Source: Kiloniellales bacterium (GTDB lineage: Bacteria > Pseudomonadota > Alphaproteobacteria > Kiloniellales > JAKSDN01). From it: a stretch of DNA of 35,327 nucleotides. The stretch is taken from the NCBI GenBank assembly GCA_028280455.1, contig JANQLT010000131.1:1-35327 (forward strand), given 5' to 3'. Positions 1 to 11,257 of this stretch are shown in pieces. The notes beneath the pieces are model-generated. The model was not told the origin of the DNA, made no database searches, and saw only the letters and a list, made by a program, of their open reading frames with translations. Within the stretch, counting starts at the first letter, position 1; each line of letters begins with the position of its first letter. A program made the translations under genes and the position numbers.

Positions 1-558
1 CCGATCGACGGCGCGCGGCTGTCCTCGCGCTTCGGCATGCGCCGGCACCCGATCCTCGGCTACAACAAGATGCACCGCGGCATCGACTTCGCCGCGCCCA
101 AGGGCACGCCGATCTACGCCGCCGGCAACGGGGTCGTCGAGCGGATCGGCCGCAACGGCGGCTACGGCAAGTACGTCCGCCTGCGCCACAACGGCACCTA
201 CAAGACCGCCTACGCCCACCTCAGCCGCTATGCCAAGGGGCTCAAGAAGGGCTCGAAGGTGAAGCAGGGCCAGGTCATCGGCTACGTCGGCTCGACCGGC
301 CGCTCGACCGGCCCGCACCTGCACTACGAGGTGCTGGCCAAAGGCCGCCAGGTCAACCCGCTGAAGCTCGACCTGCCGAGCGGCGAGCGCCTGAAGGGCG
401 CAGACCTGGAGGCCTTCCAGGCCGTCCGGGCGGAGATCGATTCGCTGCGCCGGCGCGAGCCCTCCGAAACCCTGATGGCCGAGGCCGCCTGCGGCCAGCC
501 GCTCGCCCAGGGCGACAGCGAGCCCGAGACCGGGGCGTCGCAGGCCGCGGCCTGCTGA
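1..558 (+). CDS. M23 family metallopeptidase, C-terminal part (5' end outside window)
   Basis: The reading frame is open from base 1, so the true start lies upstream; the first in-window ATG at 37 is internal. The visible 185 residues are a LytM/M23 peptidase domain, a zinc endopeptidase that cuts peptidoglycan cross-links or, when degenerate, activates amidases. Family landmarks are present: SSRFGMRRHP, the HRGID segment supplying the His and Asp zinc ligands (visible residues 25-29), GYGKYVRLRH, AYAHLSR and STGPHLHYEV with the HxH pair. All expected metal ligands are there, so the domain is probably active. After the domain comes a ~70-residue Ala/Glu-rich tail. The protein is probably periplasmic, but any signal peptide or coiled coil would lie upstream. 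It converges on clpB with a 1-bp gap and no clear terminator between them. Confidence 0.93.
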   Translation, partial: PIDGARLSSRFGMRRHPILGYNKMHRGIDFAAPKGTPIYAAGNGVVERIGRNGGYGKYVRLRHNGTYKTAYAHLSRYAKGLKKGSKVKQGQVIGYVGSTGRSTGPHLHYEVLAKGRQVNPLKLDLPSGERLKGADLEAFQAVRAEIDSLRRREPSETLMAEAACGQPLAQGDSEPETGASQAAAC

Positions 559-559
559 C

Positions 560-3160
<2,601 letters not shown>

Positions 3161-3296
3161 TCCTCTGCCCTCCCCGACGCAGCCGGCTCGGTGCGGCCTG
3201 CGCGCGACGATGCGGTAAGAAGTCCTGAACCAACCGAGTCCCAGCCTAGGGGCCCAGGGTTGGCGAAGCGTTGACGTGCGTCACCCGCCACCACCG

Positions 3297-3325
3297 ATAT
3301 GGGACTGTTGCCGAAAGGACACAAG
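3297..3325 (-). promoter_or_regulatory. Predicted RpoH (sigma-32) heat-shock promoter of clpB
   Basis: On the minus strand CTTGTGT (3325-3319) is followed after 14 bases by TCCCATAT (3304-3297). This resembles the sigma-32 pattern of a CTTG-type -35 and a CCCATnT-type -10, and it lies upstream of clpB, a classic RpoH target. The predicted transcript would start near 3290, giving a ~130-nt leader. Assignment is by pattern and context only. Confidence 0.65.
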
Positions 3326-3460
3326 GGCCCCCTAGGTGGACGGGTGGTGGTCGGGTGGCACTCAGCGGGCGCGCGAGGCTGGGTTCCGGGCCCCTCGCAT
3401 TGACTCCCCCGGGCCGAGCGCGTTCTGTGACAGCTTCGCGAAGGAGGGGGGAGAGACGCC

Positions 3461-4219
3461 GTGCCGATCACCGTGGCACAGATCTGCCGCTACCCGATCA
3501 AGGGGCTCAACGCCGAGCCCTTGGAGCGCGTCACCTTGACCGCCGAGCAGGCGCTGCCGAACGACCGCCGCTTCGCCATCGCCCACGGCTCCGGCGCGGC
3601 TTCGGCGGAGTCCGGCGCCTGGCAGCCGCGGCGCAACTTCCTGCACCTGGCCAAGGACGAGAAGCTGGCGCAGCTCCGCATCAAGTTCGACGACGAGTCG
3701 GGCGAGATGGTCATCGAGCGCGCCGGCAAGCCGGTGGTCCGCGGCAAGATAACCGAGCTCACCGGACGCGCCCTGCTGGCACAGTTCTTCGCCGGCTTCA
3801 TGGCCGATCAGTTGCGCAGCGCGCCGCGCATGGTCGAAGCCGCGTCGCAGCCCTACACGGACAGCGACGCGCCCTTCCTCTCGATCATCGGCCTGGCCTC
3901 GGTCACCGACCTGGAGCGGGTCGTGCGCGAACCGGTCGACCGGCGCCGCTTTCGCGCCAACCTCTACCTCGAGGGCAGCAACGCCTGGGAGGAGCTCGGC
4001 TGGCAGGGCAGGGAGATCCGCATCGGCGGCGTGCGCCTGCAAGGCGAGGGCCGCATCGACCGCTGCGCCGCGACCAACGTCAACCCGGACTCGGCGGCGC
4101 GCGACCTCAACATCCCGCTGGCCTTGCAGCGGGGCTTCGGCCACGTCGACATGGGCGCCTTCGCGCGCGTGGTCGAAGGAGGGGATATCGCGGTGGGCGA
4201 CGAGGTGACGCTGCTCTAG
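3461..4219 (+). CDS. MOSC domain-containing protein
   Basis: 252 residues. The N-terminal MOSC beta-barrel (about 1-115; note ICRYPIKGLNAEPLERV) is followed by the MOSC domain (about 120-250), which binds molybdenum cofactor in sulfurases and in mARC/YcbX/YiiM-type oxidoreductases. The conserved cysteine is present in RIDRCAATNVNP (Cys202), so a sulfur- or Mo-ligating role is plausible; the substrate cannot be told from sequence. The GTG start at 3461 is favoured because GAAGGAGG lies just upstream. The stop codon TAG falls inside the CTAG at the edge of the repeat element beginning at 4218, so the repeat abuts or supplies the end of this gene. It is divergent from clpB and not obviously in an operon. 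Confidence 0.9.
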   Translation: MPITVAQICRYPIKGLNAEPLERVTLTAEQALPNDRRFAIAHGSGAASAESGAWQPRRNFLHLAKDEKLAQLRIKFDDESGEMVIERAGKPVVRGKITELTGRALLAQFFAGFMADQLRSAPRMVEAASQPYTDSDAPFLSIIGLASVTDLERVVREPVDRRRFRANLYLEGSNAWEELGWQGREIRIGGVRLQGEGRIDRCAATNVNPDSAARDLNIPLALQRGFGHVDMGAFARVVEGGDIAVGDEVTLL

Positions 4220-4508
4220 GGCGTTTTCCGCTCGCGCGGAATCACGGCATCGGTCCGCCAATCCGTCGACGCTCCGGCCATCGTCGATTGTCGCGGCAGC
4301 CGTCGACATGGAAACGAACTGCCCCCTCACCCAGCTCCGGCTAAGGCTCGGCTGCGCCTCGCCAAGCCTGCACATCCCTCTCCCCCGTCGGGGGAGAGGG
4401 CTGTGGAGGCTTAGCGAAGCCGTAGGCTGAGCTTAGCCGGAGCTGGGTGAGGGGGCGGTTCGTTTCTCGGCAGCGGACCGTCGATGCCACTTAAGCCGGC
4501 AACGCTCT
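4218..4508. repeat. Long palindromic MITE-like repeat, copy 1
   Basis: A nested palindrome fills most of the 345-bp gap between the MOSC and DUF4167 genes. The outer ends read CTAG-GGCGTT and AACGCT-CTAG, imperfect terminal inverted repeats. The core at 4322-4454 is a ~133-bp near-perfect hairpin centred on 4388: one arm begins CCCCCTCACCCAGCTCCGG, the other ends CCGGAGCTGGGTGAGGGGG, and the centre is CCCCCGTCGGGGG. A homologous copy lies at 34337-34603. It encodes nothing. It could act as a terminator for either neighbour or be a non-autonomous mobile element. CTAG at both edges could be a short target duplication, but this is inference. Confidence 0.85.
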
Positions 4509-4564
4509 AGGGACCGCGTCGAGTCCGTCTTTTCAAGAAAAGAGCGCCGTCCAGAAGCGGCCGG

Positions 4565-5152
4565 TCAGGTGGTCGCGGCTTCGCTGCTGTCGCCGGCAAC
4601 CTTGGACTCGCCCTCGTCGCCCGCCTCGTCCGAGCCGTTCGCCTTGGCGGTGCGGCGCCGCGGCCGGCCGCGGCGGGGCCGGGTGCTGGTCGCGCCGGCC
4701 GGCTCTTCGCTCGGCGCCTCCTCGGCGGCACCGTTGCCGCCGGAAGCGGCCTCGGCCTCGGCGGGCGGCAGGGTCTCGGCCAGCGCCGCGCCGTCGGGCC
4801 CGGGCTGCGCCTCGCCCTCGGCCGGGCGCTCGCCGCGCTCCTGCCGATCGCGGCGCTGGTCCGATCGTTGTTCGGGGCGTTGTTCGGGGCGGCCTTGCGG
4901 CTGCGGGTCGGTGCTGTCGTTCAGAACGCGGAAATAATGCTCGGCAAACTGGAAATAACCTTCGGCGGCAATTCGATCGCCCGAGGAATTGGCGTCACGC
5001 GCGAGCGCTAAGTACTTTTCGTAGACTTGATGCGCATTCCCTCGCACCCGTACGTCGGGACCGTTGCTGTCGAAGGTCTGCGACCTGGGCGACATGTGGT
5101 GCTTGCGATTCGGCCGTCCCCGCGGCCGTCGTCCGGGATTGGCTTGTCTCAT
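4565..5152 (-). CDS. DUF4167 domain-containing protein
   Basis: 195 residues. The conserved DUF4167 core is at the N-terminus (about 26-80: SQTFDSNGPDVRVRGNAHQV, then YFQFAEHYFRVLND). Basic residues (RRPRGRPNRKHH) precede it. The remainder (80-195) is low-complexity, Pro/Glu/Arg/Ala-rich and surely disordered, ending in basic patches. The family is largely confined to Alphaproteobacteria and sits next to prmC, as here. Its function is unknown; the short helical core and basic disordered tail suggest nucleic-acid or ribosome contact, but that is inference. The ATG at 5152 is used; MSPRSQTF at residue 20 is an alternative start. The 212-bp upstream gap holds two GCGTCC/GGACGC palindromes that may be its control sites. 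Confidence 0.9.
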   Translation of the reverse strand: MRQANPGRRPRGRPNRKHHMSPRSQTFDSNGPDVRVRGNAHQVYEKYLALARDANSSGDRIAAEGYFQFAEHYFRVLNDSTDPQPQGRPEQRPEQRSDQRRDRQERGERPAEGEAQPGPDGAALAETLPPAEAEAASGGNGAAEEAPSEEPAGATSTRPRRGRPRRRTAKANGSDEAGDEGESKVAGDSSEAATT

Positions 5153-5257
5153 GGCCTCGTTACTTCAATGGTGGCATCAACAACTCGCATCCCCTGCGGC
5201 ACCGCCGGCCGGGCGGTCATGCGAGCTTTGTTCTATGGACGCTTTATGGGGGTCCCG

Positions 5258-5278
5258 AAGCGTCCTTCTAGGACGCTT
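5258..5278. promoter_or_regulatory. Inverted repeat AAGCGTCC-N5-GGACGCTT upstream of DUF4167
   Basis: A perfect 8-bp stem with a 5-base spacer lies about 105 bp upstream of the DUF4167 start. The same half-site recurs at 5238 (GGACGCTTTAT) and in the palindrome at 5360-5373. It could be an operator, or the terminator hairpin of the prmC operon read on the minus strand, although there is no strong U-tract. Confidence 0.4.
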
Positions 5279-5359
5279 TCTCCTCTGCTCCCGAAACAAA
5301 CTTAGTCAGGCCGCAACGGCTTTCCAACCACTTTTTTTACTTGCCATTTGGTCGATCCA

Positions 5360-5373
5360 GCGTCCTAGGACGC
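5360..5373. promoter_or_regulatory. Perfect 14-bp palindrome GCGTCCTAGGACGC
   Basis: This perfect palindrome overlaps the prmC stop codon (5365-5367) and shares GCGTCCTAG with the inverted repeat about 90 bp away. The two may be paired operator sites or alternative RNA hairpins at the prmC 3' end. Confidence 0.35.
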
Positions 5374-6236
5374 GACCCGTACGGCAAGGATACAGCGGTC
5401 GTGACCGGCAAGGTCCCGGCGCGGCGCTCGGCATCGCAAGCCCGCCTCGCCGAGCAGTCCGACCACCGCTTCGGCCTGGCCGACGCCGATCTCCAGGACG
5501 GCAAAGCCGCCTTCGACCAACAGGTGTAGCAAGCCCGGTATTAACGAGCGGTAAGCGTCGAGTCCGTCCGGCCCGCCGGACAAGGCGAGGCGCGGATCGT
5601 GCGCGGCGACCTCGGGGGCGAGGCCGGCGATCTCGCCCTCGACGACGTAGGGCGGGTTGCAGACCACGAGGTCCCAGCCGCCGGCAAGGGCCGCGCCCCA
5701 GTCGCTCGCCGCGAAACGGGCCCGCTCGGCGAGGCCGAGCGCGCGCGCGTTGGCCGCCGCGGTGCGCAATGCCTCCGGCGCGCGATCGACGCCGAGCCCC
5801 TCGGCCGCGGGCAGCGCGGACAGCAGCGCCAGCAGCAAGCAGCCGCTGCCCGTGCCGAGATCGAGCAGGCGCAGCGGCCGCGTCTTGTCGTCGAGCGAAT
5901 CGAGGACCGCCTCGACCAGCGTCTCGCTTTCGGGCCGCGGATCGAGCGTCGCCGGCGAGAGCTGGAACGGTAGGCCCCAGAACTCGCGCCGGCCGAGGAT
6001 GCGCGACAGCGGCTCGCGCGCGCAGCGCCGCGCGACCAGCGCCTCGGCCATGCGTTTCTCGCTGCCGGAAAGCGGGCGCTCGGGATAGCCGAGCACCGTC
6101 TCCGGTCCGCTGCCGATTGCCGCGGCGATCAGCAAGCGCGCCTCGCGCCGCGGCTGTTCGATGCCGGCCCGTCCGAGGGCCATCGTCGCGTCCGCGACCA
6201 GGCTGCCGAGAGTCGCGCAGGCGGCATCGGCGAGAC

Positions 6237-6240
<4 letters not shown>
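5365..6240 (-). CDS. prmC: Peptide chain release factor N(5)-glutamine methyltransferase PrmC
   Basis: 291 residues, normal length. It methylates the glutamine of the GGQ motif in release factors RF1 and RF2 using SAM. The N-terminal helical substrate-binding domain (about 1-95) is followed by a Rossmann methyltransferase fold with LLDLGTGSG (motif I, about 125-133) and the diagnostic NPPY at 195-198. The start is the ATG at 6240 (MSLADAA), which overlaps the prfA stop by 4 bp (TGA at 6237-6239); the open frame extends further upstream but only as a shadow of prfA. Translational coupling to prfA, its own substrate, is expected. It appears to be the last gene of the minus-strand block that begins with lysC. 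Confidence 0.97.
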
Positions 6241-7309
<1,069 letters not shown>

Positions 7310-7313
<4 letters not shown>

Positions 7314-8611
7314 GGCTCACCCTCCTCGCGCAGCCGGCGCGCCGCCTCGGCACCGAGCGAGTCGATGCGGAACAGCCGGCGCAAGGCGCGCTCCAGCTCG
7401 GCCTGATCGCCCGGCGCCTGGGCCGCCGTCCGGCGCAGCGCCTCGCTCGGATCGTGCAGCAGACGGTTCATCAGCAGCCGGGTCGCCGCCTCCGCATCGA
7501 GCTTGCCGTTGGCCAGAACCTCTTGTCGCACGGTCTCGAAATGCTCTCTCAAGGCGGTCACCGAGGGCACCGCGCGGCGCTCCGCCGAGTCCGCGAGGTG
7601 CGCCGAGAGCTCGGCCTCGACGATCGACCAGGCGACCTCGGCAGCATCCATGCGGCCTTGCCGCCCGACGTCGGTCGCCGACTCCAGGTCGGCGAGGTCG
7701 TAGACGAAGGCGCTGTCGAGGGCCGCCACCGCCGGCTCGACGTCGCGCGGCACCGCGGCATCGATCAGGAAGATCGGACGCTGCCGGCGCCGGCGCAAGG
7801 CCTCTTTGAGGCCCGCCAGGGTGACCGCGAAGTCGCCGCGGCCGAGCGCGGAGATGACGATCTCGGCGTCGGACAGCGCCTCGGTCAGTTCCTCCCAGGG
7901 ACGGACGTTGGCCTGCAGGCGATGGGCGAGCGCCGCCGCGCGCTCCTTGGCCGGATGGATGAAGCTGATCCGGGCGACGCCGGCCGAGCAGAGTGCCTCG
8001 GCGAAGACCTCGCTCATCTCGCCGAGGCCGATCATCAGGGCCGAGCAACGCTCCAGGTCGCCGTGCAGGCGCCGGGCCAGGCCGAGGCCAGTCGAGGCCA
8101 TGGAGACGGGTCCCTCGGCGATGCCGGTCTCGCTGCGCGCCCGCTTGGCGGTGGTGTAGGCGGCCTGCATCAGGGTCTCCAGGGCCGGGCCGAGCAGGCC
8201 GTGGGCGGCCGCCAGGCGGTGGCTGTCCTTGACCTGCCCGAGCACCTGCGGCTCGCCCAGCACCTGGCTCTCCAGCGAGGCCGCCACCGCGAAGAGATGG
8301 CGCAGGGCCGTCGCCCCGACATGGCGGATCGCGTGGCCCTTGTAGTCGCCCGGCGCCAGCTCGGCCCAGCGGGCCTGCAGCTCCATCAGGCGGCGCGCCG
8401 CGGCCTCCGGCTGGTCGTCGAGCGCGACCACCAGGACCCGGTCGCAGGTCGCCAGCAGGCAGGCCTCCTCGACGCCGCTCGCCTTGATCTCCTGGAGCCG
8501 CGCCACCGGATCCTCGGCCGCCAGCAGCAGCGCGTCGCGCAAATCGGCCGGCGCCGAGCGGTGATCGGCCCCGACGACCAGCAAGCGCTCGACGGGAGAC
8601 TGACCGGACAT
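7310..8611 (-). CDS. hemA: Glutamyl-tRNA reductase homologue (HemA of the C5 pathway), divergent
   Basis: 433 residues, GluTR-like throughout. GluTR reduces glutamyl-tRNA to glutamate-1-semialdehyde, the first committed step of the C5 route to 5-aminolevulinate. The N-terminal catalytic domain (about 1-155) has Cys56 in [11 protein letters not shown]; the NADPH-binding domain follows, and the dimerisation domain includes [32 protein letters not shown] and RHLF match the family. Deviations: the usual TCNRxE reads TCDRVL (Asn to Asp, and Glu to Leu), and GLNH near the N-terminus reads GADH. Cys, Arg and His expected in catalysis remain. The start ATG at 8611 ([10 protein letters not shown]) is favoured over an upstream extension that would run into hisS. 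It lies 16 bp after hisS and overlaps prfA by 4 bp. The hemA-prfA-prmC order is known from enterobacteria. Full GluTR activity is uncertain. Confidence 0.85.
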
Positions 8612-8627
8612 GACTCTATCTAGCGGA

Positions 8628-9896
8628 TCAGCGGAAGCGCGCCAAATGCTCCGCCAGGGCCGAGAGCGGCACCAGCTCCTGCGCGCCGCTGTCGAGGTCA
8701 CGCAGGGTGGCGCTGTCCTGGCGCAATTCGTCCTCGCCGAGGATCACGGCGGCCCGGGCGCCGATCCTGTTGGCCCGCTTCATGCGCTTGCCGACGTTGC
8801 CGCCGAAGCCCAGGTCGATGCTATGCCCCGCGGCGCGCAGGGACTCGGTCAAGGTCAGGGCCAGGCGCTCCGCCTCGGCGCCGATCGGCACCACCGCGAC
8901 CGGCCGCCGCGCCGCCGGGGCCGCCGTCATCAGCATGGCCAGCCGCTCGACGCCGGCGGCCCAGCCGACGCCCGGCGTCGCCGGCCCGCCCATGGTCTCG
9001 ACCAGGCCGTCGTAGCGGCCGCCGGCCATGACCGCGCCCTGGGCGCCGAGCTCCGTGGTGACGAACTCGAAGGCGGTGTGGGTGTAGTAGTCGAGGCCGC
9101 GGACCAGGCGCGGGTTGAGCGCGAAGCCGAGGCCGAGCGCGGTCAGGTCCGCCTTGACGCGCTCGAAGAAGTCGACGCTGGCCTGGTTCAGATAGTCGGA
9201 GAAGAGCGGCGCGTCGGCCACCAGCTTGCGGTCGCCCTCGTCCTTGGAATCGAGAATGCGCAGCGGGTTGCGCTCCAGGCGCTGCAGGCTGTCATCGCTC
9301 AGGGCCTCGCGATGGCCGGAGAAGTAGTCGACCAGGACCTTGCGGTAGGCCTGCCGGCTTTCCGGATCGCCGAGCGTGTTGAGCTCCAGCGTGGTGCGCT
9401 CGAGCACGCCGAGCGAGCGCAGGATCTGCGCGCCGACCGCGATGATCTCGACGTCGCCCCGGGGATCGGCCACGCCGAGCAGCTCGACGTCGATCTGGTG
9501 GAACTGCCGCAGCCGCCCCTTCTGCGGCCGCTCGTGGCGGAACATCGGCCCGCTGGTGAAGAACTTCAGCGGCAGGTGCTGCGCCAGGCCGCCGGAGATC
9601 AGCGCGCGGGCGATGCCCGCCGTCGCCTCGGGCCGCAAGGTGATCTGTTCGCCTTCGCCGTCCGGCCCGCCGGGCGTGCCCCCGGGCGTGAAAGTGTACA
9701 TCTCCTTGGTGACGATGTCGGAGGTCTCGCCCAGGGTGCGCTTGAAGACCTCGGTGAACTCGAAGACCGGCGTCGCCATCTCCAGGTAGCCGTAGCGCTC
9801 GGCCACCGCGCGCGCGGTCTCGACCACCGCGCGGTGGCGGCGCATATCGTCGGGCAAGAGGTCGCGTGTGCCGCGAACCGGCTGCAGACCGGACAA
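8628..9896 (-). CDS. hisS: Histidine--tRNA ligase
   Basis: 422 residues, a normal bacterial HisRS. This class II synthetase charges tRNA-His in the cytosol. Motif 1 is near the N-terminus ([18 protein letters not shown]), motif 2 spans [19 protein letters not shown] (about 118-136), and the HisRS signature [12 protein letters not shown] lies at 266-277, followed by GGRYDGL. The C-terminal Rossmann-like anticodon domain (about 325-422; [26 protein letters not shown]) is complete. It is 24 bp downstream of ispG and 16 bp upstream of the GluTR homologue, so it is almost certainly co-transcribed with them. The start is the ATG at 9896 ([15 protein letters not shown]), typical for the family. Confidence 0.97.
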   Translation of the reverse strand: MSGLQPVRGTRDLLPDDMRRHRAVVETARAVAERYGYLEMATPVFEFTEVFKRTLGETSDIVTKEMYTFTPGGTPGGPDGEGEQITLRPEATAGIARALISGGLAQHLPLKFFTSGPMFRHERPQKGRLRQFHQIDVELLGVADPRGDVEIIAVGAQILRSLGVLERTTLELNTLGDPESRQAYRKVLVDYFSGHREALSDDSLQRLERNPLRILDSKDEGDRKLVADAPLFSDYLNQASVDFFERVKADLTALGLGFALNPRLVRGLDYYTHTAFEFVTTELGAQGAVMAGGRYDGLVETMGGPATPGVGWAAGVERLAMLMTAAPAARRPVAVVPIGAEAERLALTLTESLRAAGHSIDLGFGGNVGKRMKRANRIGARAAVILGEDELRQDSATLRDLDSGAQELVPLSALAEHLARFR

Positions 9897-9920
9897 GACT
9901 GGAACTCCGTCGCGAGGAGC

Positions 9921-11072
9921 TTATTCGGCGGCGTTCGCCGAAGAAGCTTGGTTTTCGGCCGCCTCGGCCGCCGCGTTCGCGGCCTCGATCTCGGCGGCCT
10001 TCTTCTCGACCAGGCCCACCAGGTGGTCGACGATGTCGGCGTCCTGCAGGCGGTGGTCCGGCTGGCCGCCGATGTAGACCTGATGCGTGCCGCGTCCGCC
10101 GCCGGTGAAGCCGACGTCGGTCATCAGGGCTTCGCCGGGGCCGTTGACCACGCAGCCGATGACCGAGACTGTCATCGGCGTGGTGATATGGGCCAGGCGC
10201 TTCTCCAAGACCTCGACGGTCTTGATCACCTCGAACTGCTGGCGCGCGCAGGACGGGCAGGAGATCACGTTGACGCCGCGGTGGCGCAGGCCGAGCGACT
10301 TGAGGATGTCGAAGCCGACCTTGATCTCCTCGACCGGGTCGGCCGAGAGCGAGACGCGGATCGTGTCGCCGATGCCCGACCAGAGCAGGTTGCCGATGCC
10401 GATCGCCGACTTGATGGTGCCGGACTGCAGGCCGCCCGCCTCGGTGATGCCCAGGTGCAGCGGATAGTCGCAGGCCTCGGCGAGCTGCATGTAGGCCGCC
10501 ACGCCGAGGAACACGTCGGAGGCCTTGCAGGAGATCTTGAACTCGAAGAAGTCCTCGTCCTCGAGGTACTTGATGTGGTTGAGCGCGCTCTCGACCATGG
10601 CCTCGGGGCAGGGCTCGCCGTAGCGCTCCAGCAGCTCCTTCTCCAGCGAGCCGGCGTTGACGCCGATGCGCATCGAGCAGTCGTTGTCGCGCGCCGCCTT
10701 GACGACCTCGCGGACCCGCTCGCGCGAGCCGATGTTGCCGGGGTTGATACGCAGGCAGGAGGCGCCGGCCTCGGCCGCCTCGATGCCGCGCTTATAGTGG
10801 AAGTGGATGTCGGCGACGATCGGCACGGTCACTTCCGGCACGATCTCCTTCAGCGCCTTGGTCGAGTCCTGGTCGGGACAGGAGATGCGCACGATGTCCG
10901 CACCGGCCACCTCCAGCGCCCGGACCTGCTCGATGGTCGCCTTGACGTCGGTGGTCAGGGTGTTGGTCATCGACTGCACGGTGATCGGCGCGTCACCGCC
11001 GACCGGCACCTTGCCGACGTGAATCTGCCGACACTTCCGGCGCAGGATGTCTCGATAGGGACGCACGCTCAT
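9921..11072 (-). CDS. ispG: 4-hydroxy-3-methylbut-2-en-1-yl diphosphate synthase (flavodoxin)
   Basis: 383 residues. IspG (GcpE) is a [4Fe-4S] enzyme that converts MEcPP to HMBPP in the MEP isoprenoid pathway. The N-terminal TIM barrel starts [13 protein letters not shown] and contains VQSMTNT. The C-terminal cluster-binding part carries [13 protein letters not shown] (the CxxC pair) and [12 protein letters not shown] (third Cys and the following Glu). After ~355 residues of recognisable domain there is a short Ala/Glu-rich tail. The ATG at 11072 is chosen because it matches the usual alphaproteobacterial N-terminus and follows GAGG; an in-frame ATG at 11144 would add 24 unlike residues. 185 bp separate it from the rodZ-like gene, a gap with two small hairpins. 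Confidence 0.96.
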   Translation of the reverse strand: MSVRPYRDILRRKCRQIHVGKVPVGGDAPITVQSMTNTLTTDVKATIEQVRALEVAGADIVRISCPDQDSTKALKEIVPEVTVPIVADIHFHYKRGIEAAEAGASCLRINPGNIGSRERVREVVKAARDNDCSMRIGVNAGSLEKELLERYGEPCPEAMVESALNHIKYLEDEDFFEFKISCKASDVFLGVAAYMQLAEACDYPLHLGITEAGGLQSGTIKSAIGIGNLLWSGIGDTIRVSLSADPVEEIKVGFDILKSLGLRHRGVNVISCPSCARQQFEVIKTVEVLEKRLAHITTPMTVSVIGCVVNGPGEALMTDVGFTGGGRGTHQVYIGGQPDHRLQDADIVDHLVGLVEKKAAEIEAANAAAEAAENQASSANAAE

Positions 11073-11178
11073 CGTCTCGACCTCGGATCGGGGCGCGGGG
11101 CCTGAAATCGGGCGCTCGCCGCCCTCTCGCGCGGCCTGAGCCACCCCCGGACCATGGCCCCTCGGCCCAAGAAACTCA

Positions 11179-11215
11179 AGCCTGGCAGGCTATAGGTTCG
11201 TCCGCTTGTGCGGAC
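11179..11215 (-). terminator. Two adjacent small hairpins between the rodZ-like gene and ispG
   Basis: On the minus strand GTCCGC-ACAA-GCGGAC (11215-11200) is followed by AGCCT-GCC-AGGCT (11191-11179) and then TGAGTTTCTT. The stems are perfect but short and the U-run is interrupted, so this could be a weak terminator, an attenuator-like element or an RNA-processing site that separates expression of ispG from the lysC side of the block. Confidence 0.35.
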
Positions 11216-11257
11216 TCGCGGCACCGGCCGTCTGGACCGTAAAGTGCGCCTGTTGCC

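Noticed and set aside
4529-4542. CTTTTCAAGAAAAG palindrome after the DUF4167 gene
   Set aside because: Short, A/T stem with no U-run on the relevant strand; not supportable as a terminator.
8610-11105. 831-codon open frame opposite hisS and ispG
   Set aside because: It covers two strongly recognised genes on the other strand and has no family features.
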